Below are positions 38,101 to 50,100 of a stretch of 64,000 bases of DNA, in pieces. Origin of the DNA: Gordionus sp. m RMFG-2023 (taxonomy: Eukaryota > Nematomorpha > Gordioida > Chordodea > Parachordodidae); NCBI RefSeq assembly GCF_954871325.1, contig NC_088775.1:27071561-27135560 (forward strand), in the 5' to 3' direction. Under the pieces are notes generated by a model, which was given only the letters and a program-made list of their open reading frames with translations, was not told the origin of the DNA and ran no database searches. The position numbers were made by a program, and so were the translations under genes. Each line of letters starts with the position of its first letter. Position 1 is the first letter of the stretch.

Positions 38101-41100
38101 GGATTTATATGATATATTGATAGAAATTATGGTACTTAGTTTTTTTTTAAATTATGAAATCTTTATATTAAATATATTTTGTTTTAAAATTATAAAATTT
38201 TATAAAAATTTTATTTGCATGTATTATACTAAAAGGAAAATATTTTCATGATAAGGTCAGCCGTGTGTTGATGGGTAGGCTTTAAGTTGGAAATATTGTT
38301 TAGTTTAAATACTTGGGAAAGTTTTTTTAAATAATTTTTTTTTTGTAAATTTATTTTGTGTATTACATTTTTGTTTATCTTTGAAATAATTTTATAGCAC
38401 ATCACATTTTACTATTTATTTTATGAACATGTTTTTTTAAAAAAAAGAAAAGACTCAAATTATTTTATATTGTGAATGTATATTAAAAATTCTTTACATA
38501 TATACCATATATCCCATTATATTCTCAATTTTTGTTACTTTACATTCTACATTTCTGTGAATTTGTGCTAATTGTGATGGTAGAGTTAAGTAGAAATGGT
38601 ATATTTTTCTTAGGATACTGAGTAATTCCTAGATGGAAAATATTGTATTTTCTACATATTATATATTTTTCCTCCCTATAAAATATTAAATTTATTTCTA
38701 TACATTATGTCTTGTAATTTTGTTAAAATCTTTGTTCGGAAAATTTTCGAAATTATTTTTAATACCTAGAAATGGATTTTTATATGTATTTTAGGAGATA
38801 ATTATAAAAAATGTAGCTTTGTTTTTTTATATGACAGAAGGAAAATTACATGTGGTTGAAATTGCATTTCGCACATTAACCATTTTTTACATTACAGTAT
38901 TATATGTAAAATCATTATTTCCTAATTCACATTAATCAGACCCCGAATAATGTATATTATAGCTCCTATTTCCCAAATGTCTTAAAATGAATAAATTATT
39001 ATGTTTTGCTGATATTACATTGTCCATATTAATGTTCCATAGATTATAAATGCAGATACCACGATGTAAATGTCATTATTGATAATATGTTTTTCCGCGA
39101 TTATATATTGAAATGTATCGGAGATATTATTATAAATCTTCATAAAAGGAGACGATTCGATAAACTCCCTGAACGTTTTTAAGGCGTACCGATACCATTC
39201 AAAAGGATGATTCGATACAATAGAGAGAGAGGGACGCTGGGTTGTGAAGGGTGGGCGTGTTGTAGCTGTTGAAAAAAAGAAGAAATAAATTTAATATAAT
39301 ATATCAAATGTCAATTATTTTCTGACAGGGGAATTAATGTTTCCTTGTGGATGGGAGTGAAACGAAACCATCACATGGGTTTTTTTGGTAAAGAACAATA
39401 AAAGTTTCTTTGTGTGCGGTTTGGAGTGAAAAAGACATTATATTGGATGAAGACGGAATTGATCGGGAAGATTTAGCAATTTAATGATTATCGTTTATGA
39501 TACTTAGATATTTTTTTAGATATTTGTATGAATAAATTGGATTTTTAGACTATATGGGAACTTAGACTATTTCTAGTTGGATTGCTTTGGATTGGTAAGT
39601 TATATTTTTAGAGGGAAGGATTGAGAATAAGGGGCATTCTTCTATACTTAATAGTTTATTAGTTCCTTTAAAAATAACAATATTAAGATTATAATCAGAA
39701 CAATTATGTTTATTTGATTTTAAGGTATATGGATTAGATGCCGATTAGATTTAGAAAAATTTACAGTCCTTTTTATACGAAATATTAGAAAACATGAAAA
39801 TTCGAGAGCAACAATATTTGCAAAATAGTGTATAAGCTTCTATATATTTAGACTCTCGATATCAAGTTTTATTGAGTATTGAGCAAAAACAAACTAAAGA
39901 CCATCTTAAGGATTTATGGCATAAACAAAACTCCATTATTTACAATATATTGGATACCTATTGGTTGTAGTGATAATAATAATGATAGAAACATTGATGA
40001 TCTTGAAATTTTATTTATAGATAGAAAAAAAATTAGATCATCTTTAATAGTAAAGTTCTCAGAAGTAAGAGAATAAATAAGGATATAAATATTTTAAAAT
40101 TCTGAGAAGAAAATTCTTCAATATATCCAGAATTATATAACTTATCTAGAATCTACATGGCTGTACTGGCGACACAAGTACAATAATTTTATAAAGATAA
40201 CTATCTATTTTAGGCAAGGGTTGAACGTGAATTTTCATCTTTGAAATATATATTGTCTACTTTACATGGAAATCTCAAGGATGATATTTTAGAAGATTTT
40301 ATGATTGTGCGAGAATAAATCATTTAAAATATAAATTATTTCATTTTTAAATTAAGAATATGTATATATTGAAGTATAATAATAAATGAATGAAAAAAAA
40401 AATCTTATTTTGAGCCATTATTTTTATGTTCCCTGAACCCGGACCCGAACCTTTCAAATTTTATTCCTGTACCCGAACCCTTCTTTTTTGTCGAAGGGTT
40501 CACATCCCTGGCTTTAGCGCGCTGCTAATTTTAAAAAATATAATGAAGGTTAAACATGAAAATTTAAATATAATATCATAATTAATTATTATTTTTATGA
40601 TTTATTATTTAATTTTGAAATTGAAATATATTCATTTGTATTATAAACCTAAATCACGTGTTAATAATTTAAAATGTCATCGCCTATTATGGATATCCAA
40701 ATCGTTGAAAGTGATTCAGACAATGATATAAATGAAATGGAAGATACCAGGGAAGAAAATGTTCTTAGTAGCTATAATACAAATTTCCCATTCCCTAGAT
40801 TTGAAAATTTTTTTAAAAATAAATATAAAATTAAGAGACCTACCTGCAGAGGTACCATTTGCACGGCCCGGCCCGGATTTAAAAATTTAAGGCCCGGCCC
40901 GGATATTTTTTTTAAAAAAAATTTCAGGCCCGGCTCGGAATTTTTAAAAAGACCTGGTATATACAAAAATTCATTTATGAGGTATTTTACCATATTTTTC
41001 AGCGAGTATTATCGCTTATTATTTAAAAAATGCATGTAAAAAGCTAATATTTTGAGAATATTATATTGAATTTAAAAAATTATAAAACAGTTATTTATAA

Positions 41101-44100
41101 AAATGGATATTTTGAGCATACTATATTATATATTGCATTTATAAAAATATATTCATAAAAATGGTGATAATATTTGTCATATACTATATTTAATATTACA
41201 TTTAAAAAAAATAAAACTAATATTTATTTTATAAAACTCTCCCAAAATCCTACCTTCAGCCTCATCGTGGCGGGGGAGTGAACGTCTTTTGGCGGCAAAT
41301 GGAGGTCTAAAAGGTTCCCTGTGATCTGGGTCTAGAATAGGATCACCGTCTCCTCGACGGGGTGTAAAAACCACTTAAAGAGGTTGATGTCAGGAAGGGC
41401 ATCCGATTGTAAAAACCTTGCTACAAAAATTTCCCTATGGTTACAACAAAGCATGGGCGGGGTACAGCCCAAAGTACCCCGTGGGCCTCCTCATCCGCCT
41501 ACGACAAAAAGAAGGATGGGAAACCTGGTGGAACCACTATTCATGAAAATGAAACCTATGACGTAGAGAATCCAGTTTACGGGTGATCGAGTTAGGGTCG
41601 CGACATGGAATGTTGGGAGTATGACGGGAAGAGCGGGAGAAGTCGTCGATGTATTGCACAGAAGACATATAGATGTGTGCTGCATACAGGAGACTAGATG
41701 GAAAGGAAATGGGACCAGAATGATTGGCAAGACTAGCGAAAAGTATAAATTCTTTGGGTAAGGAGGTAATGATGGTAAGGCTGGAGTTGGGGTATTGGTT
41801 GTGGAGAAATTGGTAGACAAAGTAGTCGAAGTGAGAAGGCTAGACAACCAGATAATGGTTATCAAGATGATTATTGGTAGAAAGCTATATAATATGATCT
41901 CGGCATATGTTCCTCAGGTTGGAAGAAGTGAAGAAGAGAAAGATGTATTTTGGGACAGTCTATTGGGGGTGACATCGAGACTGGCAAATGAAGAGGGGAT
42001 TATCCTGGCTGGCGATCTGAATGGACATGTGGGAGCGAGTAGTGAGGGTTATGAAGGAGTACATGGAGGGTTCAGTTACGGCATGAGAAATTTGGAAGGA
42101 GAGAGGATTTTAGAATTTAGTGATGCTATGGATATGATTGTTTGTAATACAATGTTTAAGAAAGAATCAGAGAAACTGGTGACTTATAAGTCGGGTAGTA
42201 CCAAAAGTGTTGTGGATTACTTGTTATTAAGGAGATGTGATCGATGTATAATAAAAAATGTGAATGTGATACCGGGAGAGGAATGTATAAATCAGCATCG
42301 ACTAGTTGTAGGAGATCTCACTCTTAAAGGTGCCAGGGTCACTAAAAGAAAGTTTGTCCCAAGGCTGAAGGTTTGGAAATTGAAGGAGGAGAATGCTAGA
42401 CATCAATTCAATATGGCATTGGCGATTAGGGAGGCGGAGGTGGCACAAGCATCTGGGGTGAATGACAAGTGGGAAGCCATGAAGAAAGCTTGGGTAATGA
42501 CAACTGAGGAGGTATGTGGATGGACAAAAGGGCCGCCTAGACATAAGGAGACTTGGTGGTGGAGTCCAGAGGTAGCGAAAGCCGTGGATGAGAAACGGAG
42601 GTGTTTCAAAGTATGGTATAATAGCAAAGAAAATAGTGATAATGATATTTACAAGATGGCTAAAAGAAATGCTAAGAAATTAATAGCGAAGGCTCAAGAA
42701 GAAAAAAGACACGAGTTTGCTAAAGAAATGGAATGCGCTGATGGAATTGAAAATATGGTTAGAATGGCAAAACAGATGTCAAAAAAGAGGCAAGATGTGA
42801 TAGGTGTAAAGTGTTTGAAAAATATGGAAGGAAAAATGACGATTGATAGTAGTGGTATTAAGAACACCTGGAATATTTACATGAAAGGACTTTTGAATGA
42901 AGAAAATGAATGGAATAATAATATTAGTTGTGCAAAGGTAGAAGGTCCAGGGTGTAAATTTGGCAAGGACGAGATAAGGAGAGCAGTGAAAAGGATGAAG
43001 AAAGGGAAGGCATCGGGTTTAACGATGGTGGTATCAGAGATGTTTAAAGGTTCTGATGATTTAGGGATTGAATGGTTAATGAATTTAGCAAATCAGATTG
43101 TCACAGAAGGTACTATTCCCGAGGACTGGCGAAGAAGTATAATTATCCCAGTATACAAGGGGAAAGGTGATCCTTTAGGTTGTGGGTCTTACAGAGCTAT
43201 TAAACTCTTGGAACATGCAATGAATGTATTTGAGAGAGTGTTAGAAAAGCGGATAAGGGAACAAATCAAAATTGATGAAATGCAGTTTGGTTTTACATCG
43301 GGAAAAGGCACGACAGATGCAATTTTTGTGGTGAGACAAATTCAGGAGAAGTATCTTGCGAAGGAAAAGAAACTCAATTATGCGTTTGTTGATTTGGAGA
43401 AAGCATTTGATAGGGTGCCGCGTGAGATTACAAGATGGGCCTGAAGAAAATCCGGTGTGGAGGAATGGTTAGTTACCGCAGTGATGGCAATGTATGTTGG
43501 AGCACAAACAGCAGTACGGACGGATTATGGTGATAGTGACAGCTTTGAGGTGAAGGTATGACTTCATCAAGGATCCGTGCTGAGTCCATTATTATTTATC
43601 TTAGTAATGGATGTGGTGGCTAGAGAAATGCGTGAAGGACTTCCCTGGGAGATATTATATGCAGATGACCTTGTATTAATGGCAAACAGTGAGGGAGAAT
43701 TGAGGGATAAAGTTAGTAAATGGAAGATGACTATGGAAGCAAAGGGCCTGAAAATGAATGCATCAAAAACAAAGGTGATGATTGGTGGGGAAAATCTAAA
43801 GATAGAAGAATCAGGTAAGTGGCCTTGTGGTGTATGTGGGAAAGGAGTTGCTAGAAATTCTATCCAATGCACCAGATGCCAGAAATGGGTACATAAAAGA
43901 TGTAGTGGGAAAAAAGGCAGTTTGATGTTAGAAAGAATGACCTTTATTTGTAAAACATGCATGAAAGGGATACATAATAATGATAACCTAAAAAATGGTG
44001 GTCTGGTTATTGGCAATGGGTTAACCCTAGAAAAAGTGGATAGGTTTTGTTATTTAGGTGATATGCTAAACGCAGATGGTGGTGTAGATTCTGCTGTTGT

Positions 44101-47100
44101 TGCAAGGATCAGACAAGATTGGAAGAAGTTCAGAGAGATGTTGTCTATTCTTACAAATAAAAAAGTTTCTCTGAAGTTAAAGGGGAAAGTTTACGTAAGC
44201 TGTGTGAGGAGTTGTTTAGTTTATGGCGGTGAAACATGGGCAATGAAAGCAATTCACGAAGCCAAATTAGAAAGAACAGAGATGAGGATGGTTAGATGGA
44301 TGTGTGGGGTATCTCTGAGAGAGAGAAAAACTAGCAAGGAATTGCGAGCAAGATTAGGTATAGAAATGATTGGTATGGTAATGCGACGAAATAGACTAAG
44401 ATGGTTTGGGCATGTGGAACGTATGACAAGTGATGACTGGGTAAAGAGATGCACAATAATGGAAGTAGGAGGATCAAGACCTAGAGGAAGACCCAAGATG
44501 ACGTGGACAAATGTGATAGCGGCGGATATGAGAAGCTTGAATCTTACAAGTATTGATGCTCAGGACCGTCAAAAATGGAAAAGAAAAATCAGAGGGAAAA
44601 CTGGCCTACCCGGGTAAACCTGGAAATCGCCATAAAACGGAGAAGAAGAAGAAGAATTTATTTTATAAAAATGGAAAATATTTTGAGAATATAATATATT
44701 GTATTTAATTTATAAAATAAAAATAAATCGCTATTTAAAAAAATGCATGTATAATAAATAGTATTTTGAAAATATAATCTAATTGCACAATATTAATATA
44801 ATTTATTTTATAATATAAATTTTTAACAAAAGAAGATAATTGTATTATATAATATTGTAAAAAAAAATAAAGAAAAATGTTGGATTAAAAACTTTCATGA
44901 CTCAAGGTAAATATAATAAATGCAATAAATATTTGACAGTTTGCAAAGTAAAAAACCAGCATGATTGACGAAAACTCAAGAAAGATATTAAAAATTCACA
45001 AATTATCATGAAGAAAGAGAAGCATATCTACCTTTTCAGGTTGAAGATTACTTCTTCTTTCTTCAAGAATTCTCCCAGTAGTGGAAAAATTCCGCTCACA
45101 GCTTGCACCAATTTTGCTAAAATTGGAAATTCGCTTTGATGAGCCGCCCACCACTCTAACAAATTATCCACCTTAAATGTTTTTTCTATTATTTATGTAA
45201 TTATAATATTCATCATCGGGTATTGACATATTACCAGAATTACCATCGCCCCATTTGTCATAAAACGATTCAGTTTGATTAACAGTCGTAATTTGACTGG
45301 TCGATGGTATTTCATTTACTTCCTGAGCCTCTTGTAATTTAATATAATCTTTTATATAGTTTTCCGTCATTTTGCGATCTGTCCCTGACTACATACGTAA
45401 TTGCTTGAATTTGGGACAGAGAAAAAGAGAAATAAAATGATACTTGTGTAAAACAAATTTTTCAATTAAAAAATGCTTTATATTAAGTAAAATCAATTAC
45501 AAACTTTAAGAAGTGATAACCCTTTATTTGATTGTTTTGGTAAAATATATTCTAAAAATTAGATATGAATTATAAAAAAATATATTAATAATACTTGAAT
45601 ATTGGGGCTTATTTAAGATATTCCTTTATTTGATTGTTTTGGTAAAATATGTTGTAAAAATTTAGATATGAATTATAAAAAAATATATTAATACTTTGAA
45701 TAAATTTGCAGGAAATTAATAATTAGATCGATCTGTGGGTTGTTAGGTAGTGTTAACCATCACCCAATATTATATTAATCATAACTATAATATAATATAA
45801 TCTTATAACCATTAACTCATAATGTAAAAATTTTTATAAAAAATATTAAGGCCCGGCCCGGGTTTAACAATTTTAAGCCCGGCCCGGCCCGGATATATTT
45901 TAAAAAAAATTTTTAGGCCCGGCCCGCCCGGGTATATTTAAAAAATTTAAAATACGGCCCGGCCCATAAAAACCAAAACTGGCTTCAAATTTATTTGTTT
46001 AAAATGTAAAAAAATATTTCATCTCCTCAAATCAATCCAGTAGCTATAACCTCATGAAACACCTAAAGGTAAATTGTAATTTTTACATTCTAATAGTAAA
46101 TTTTTACAATATTTATTTCTTATTGATTAATTGCTAATTCAATGTATTCATTTGGTAAAATATTTTTGCTTAGTTACATCATAATTCCTGAGGTTCAAAA
46201 TTTAGAATACCTACCAAATGATTTTTCCACTCCATTTTCGATATTACTACATATTTCTATTAAAAACTGGATGAATAATTTGTCCTATTTAATATAAATA
46301 TAGAATATTTGTTGAGGATACTGCTGAAGATGAGATCAGAATGATATTTAACATATATTGGAAGAGGGGGAAATAAGTGATGATGCCAATGAAATAGTCT
46401 CACCCCAAACAAAGATGGCTCAATTACAACCATGAAGACTTTCACTAATAATTTTTTTGAAATAAAAGATAATATAATAGAAAATCCACTAAGACGCCTT
46501 CTTTAAATCAAAAAAATACTCAAATGAGTATTTTTGATATAATCTATCTCATTTTAAAAATATGTATATGAGATTAAATACTCCCTTGCCCTCAAGTGCT
46601 AGTGTCGAGAGATTATTTAGTAAGGCAAAACTTATACTTTCTGATCGTCGCTCTAGACTTGGGGATGATTATATTGAAATGATTTTATTATTAAAATGCA
46701 ACAAATTCATAAATATTTATTTTTATTACATAAATTATTTTATAATCAAAACTAACTATATTTTAATATTTATAAATGCTGATATTTATATATTTACTAT
46801 ACAATATCATTATAAGTAAAAAATAAAAAAATTTGTTTTAATTTTTTTATATAAAAAGTAGCTTAAAAATAGCTAAATCTACTTTTAAAAAATAGTAGAT
46901 AATAGCGCGCTACTTTTTTTGAGAAATAGCGATAGCGCGCTACTTTTAAAAGTAGCGTTTAACAACTCTGGAAACGATAAGAAAAAGATTAAGCTATCAA
47001 GATCAGCTAGAAAAATATTGGCAATTCTAACAAACAGTGCTTCTTCTGAAAAATTAGTTACTGGAAGGTTTTTAGTATCAATAAATATTAATTATATATT

Positions 47101-50100
47101 ATTATATAAAGATTTTATTAGATCAAATAAATTCCTTATCCGTAATTTATTGAATATTTAGGCTTAATATAGCAATTTCCTGAATTAAAAAACTTTCTTG
47201 TAGGAATGTAGCGCTGAAACTAAATCATTTTTTTAAATTAGATGCAAAAAATGAGCTTATTTAAAATATGCCAGGCGTGGGATAAATTTTTTTATAAATA
47301 ATGGGCGGGCGGGTAAAGAATTTTAGACGGGCAAGCGGGTATATTTTTTAAAAACTATAGGTGGGTTGTCGAGCAGGTTAAATTTTTTAAGAATATTGAA
47401 CGGGAGGGCTTCTGGGGTAAAAACCAGCCTATTGCATACCTCTATTATGTATTTTCATATTTTCCCGTGGTTATTTTTCAGACTATGTCTAAATAAATTA
47501 AGGTTTATTTTTCCTCTGATTCAGAATATTATTGAATTTTATGATTCTACGATCTTTATATATCATTTGTTCTTTTCCGTTTATTTAATATTTTAAAAGA
47601 ATTTTTATGAATCTGAATTTTATAACAAGACGCAGTCCTGAGCATGAAGTTTGACAAACTTTTAAAAGCACGAATTCTAAAGCGAAGCCAACATGTAAAT
47701 TTTACTAGTATTCGATAAACAGTATAAATAAAAATGTTGTCAACAAATTTTTTAAAAATTTTTAATCTTGAAAAAAATCTACACTTAAAATTTCCTCACC
47801 CAATTTTGGATATAACACGTTGGAATTTAACATGCCAAATGCTTGAAAGAGCAATATTGCTCAAACCCTATTTGACAACATATACCAATCATTTACAAAA
47901 TACCAATCAAGAAAATTATATTAGTGCCTTAGCCTGGAATTATATAGAAATATACCGAGAATTTCTGGAACCATTTAATTTTGCTATAGAGATGGCCTCA
48001 TGTGCCAATACTCCATCAATTTCAACAATTATTCCTTTATATTCCAGTATTTTTGAGCATGTGGAGTTATAATAATAATTGTAATGCTATTTTAAAGACA
48101 GCTTCTTTAGTTGCCTTAACAAAACTTAATAAATACTATAATTTTAATAAACACCTCTTTATTATTTCAACAATGATTGACCCAAGATTTAAACTATCAA
48201 GTCATTTATTATAGCATAATAATATGGAAACTCTTATTGGATATCTTACTAATGAATACAATATTTATAAAATAAATAATAACAATTCAGCGGAACTTAC
48301 AAATGAAGCACAAAATAACAAAAAATTGTCCTTTTATGACAAAATTTATCGGGTGAAACCTCATAATAATAACAACTTAGAAATAAGTAAATAAGTGGAT
48401 GAAGCCACAATTTCCAATGATACAAATCCATTAGATTGGTGGAAATTAAATAAAAATAGATATCCAGTATTATCAAAAATTGCCAGAGATTATCTAGCAA
48501 TTCCGGCCACCTCATCTAGCTCTGAAAGGGCTTTTTCAGAAGGACGGTATGTTATAACAGACCAACGTTGTTCACTAGATGAGCATACTATACAAGCTTG
48601 CCTGTGCCTAAAAAGTTGGATGCGCATGCAAGATTCTTCTTAAATACATAAAATTATTTCCTCTTCTTATATTAAAATTATATCATTCTTTTGCATTATA
48701 TTTTGTATAAATAGACAGTTATGTTACATTTTTAGTTTACTTATTTTGCTATGTTCTTTGTGATAAATATGGTTCAAATTCAATACGTTTATTATTGTTG
48801 ATACAAAAAATACATGATTAAATCAAAAAATTTTATATTCACATCACCTAATAAATTCCTAGTTTAAAAAAAGAATTTGAATTCAGTAAAATTTTGAGAG
48901 TTGGTTCTTAGCCCTGATTTTATGGAATCATGATTTTTTTTCCCATGTTTATTTAAAATTAGAAATTAAGGGTTTTATAATCACTATTTCTATTCTTTTA
49001 ATTAGTAATTAGTAATTTGAATTTAAACCAATACCAATATAAACCAATAGATACCAATATAAACCAATACCAATAAAAGAAATAGTGTTTAAACCAATAC
49101 CAATATTTTAGACCCAATACCAATACAATATTTTGTTAATATTGGGTTTTTACTATTGGTTCCAGCCATACCCTCAAGCGACAAGATTGAGCAATTATTT
49201 AGTAGTGTAATACTATGTGCACTTTTACACTTGGAAATAGAACAGGTCTAACGTCATTCACATATAAATTATATCGTTTTGAGGAAGCGTCCCATTTTTG
49301 AAACATTTTTATATACAATATAATAATTCCTTTAGTAAAAATTTTATTAAAAAATTAAATGTATCTATAGTAGTGTTGTTTTATTCGTAGATTTTAAAAG
49401 ATTTTTTCTGGCACTTTATGAAGATTTTTTAGAATTATAAAATTAAGAAGTGATTTTACAATTTAAGATATGAATGCAATCTAGATAACAATATAAAATA
49501 TTATGAAAAACAAAATTTTACATAATCATATTTTTTCCCCTGCGGAGGTAAGTATTAACCCCAAGCCCCCTTTGTCTAAGCCACCCCCTTGATTACAATA
49601 AAGGAATTTCACATTTTGGCTAAGGTCTGATGTGGGAGGCTTGAGGATAGTTTAAATTATATAGCGTGGGTTTATAATGATTTGATCTGAGAATAGGGAC
49701 ATTCATAATTACATAACAATTCAATGCAATTGTAGCCATCATATATTATAAAATACAGCAAGTGGACATGTTCTGATCATTTTCTTAATACTAAGCCTAG
49801 TCCATCATATTAAATCAGTTTTTCTTAAATTATAGGAGAATAACTTCTGATTTGTTTGTTGCATTATCGATATATTCTTTGGCATGCATGCATTGAAAAA
49901 TATTTATGCCTTTTCCTTTTTGGATAAAGTGAATAAATCTAAATAAATGTTGAATGGCCGTTATTCGAAAACTCATATCGCTTTGAGGGCCACGCTAGGG
50001 CAAAACTAGTATAAAAAAATTAAGCAAATAATATTTATTCCAGTCTCACATCTTAGAAACGAGATTAATAGTAATTGTAACATTTGCTCGAATTTTCACA

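Larger units (their letters stand above)
36404..40510 (+). mobile_element. hAT element, CAGGGATGTGAACCC family
   Basis: The ends are CAGGGATGTGAACCCAAACC and AGGGTTCACATCCCTG, with GGACCCGAACC(C) repeats inside each end. Compared with the uninterrupted sister copy, the host sequence GCTAATAG at the left is repeated at the right as GCTTTAG, a decayed target duplication. It is a relative of the element at 15504-18464. It contains transposase remnants near both ends and a pair of long direct repeats at 36840-39646. Confidence 0.8.
40842..45965 (-). mobile_element. hAT element with GGCCCGGCCC repeats, LINE inside
   Basis: The left end (ACCTGCAGAGGTACCATTTG) and the right subterminal array (AAGGCCCGGCCCGGG and two more blocks) match the complete short copy at 58380-59732 base for base over long stretches. 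The outermost bases are damaged at the left and lost at the right, and no target duplication remains. Transposase remnants run on the minus strand at 45000-45370. A LINE is inserted at 41237-44655. A tandem duplication at about 45520-45710 is shared with the other copy. Confidence 0.8.
36356..46970 (+). mobile_element. hAT element, TAGCGCGCTA family, split by others
   Basis: The left end is CAGTTGTTAAAGTAGCGCGC and the right end GCGTTTAACAACTCTG. An exact 8-bp target duplication, GAAACGAT, lies at 36348-36355 and 46971-46978. The sister copy at 21755-25998 shows what belongs to it: the acidic linker at 40674-40835 and the dimer motif at 46562-46702. Two other hAT elements occupy 36404-40510 and about 40842-45965. 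It is inserted in the transposase of the older relic at 35809-47444. Confidence 0.88.
35809..47444 (+). mobile_element. Outermost hAT relic of the 12-kb nest
   Basis: The left end TAAAGGTCTGCA and right end TGCATACCTCTA pair at 10 of 12. Both are followed inward by GGGCGGGCGGGT-type repeats. Just right of the inner insertion, about 46979-47070 encodes LSRSARKILAILTNSASSEK, a decayed hAT dimer motif that fits a transposase cut by the inner element. No target duplication remains, so the outer borders are less certain. Confidence 0.5.

Noticed and set aside
41491-41865. 124-codon minus-strand frame, and others at 42302-42627 and 43567-44016
   Set aside because: Antisense shadows of the LINE polyprotein.
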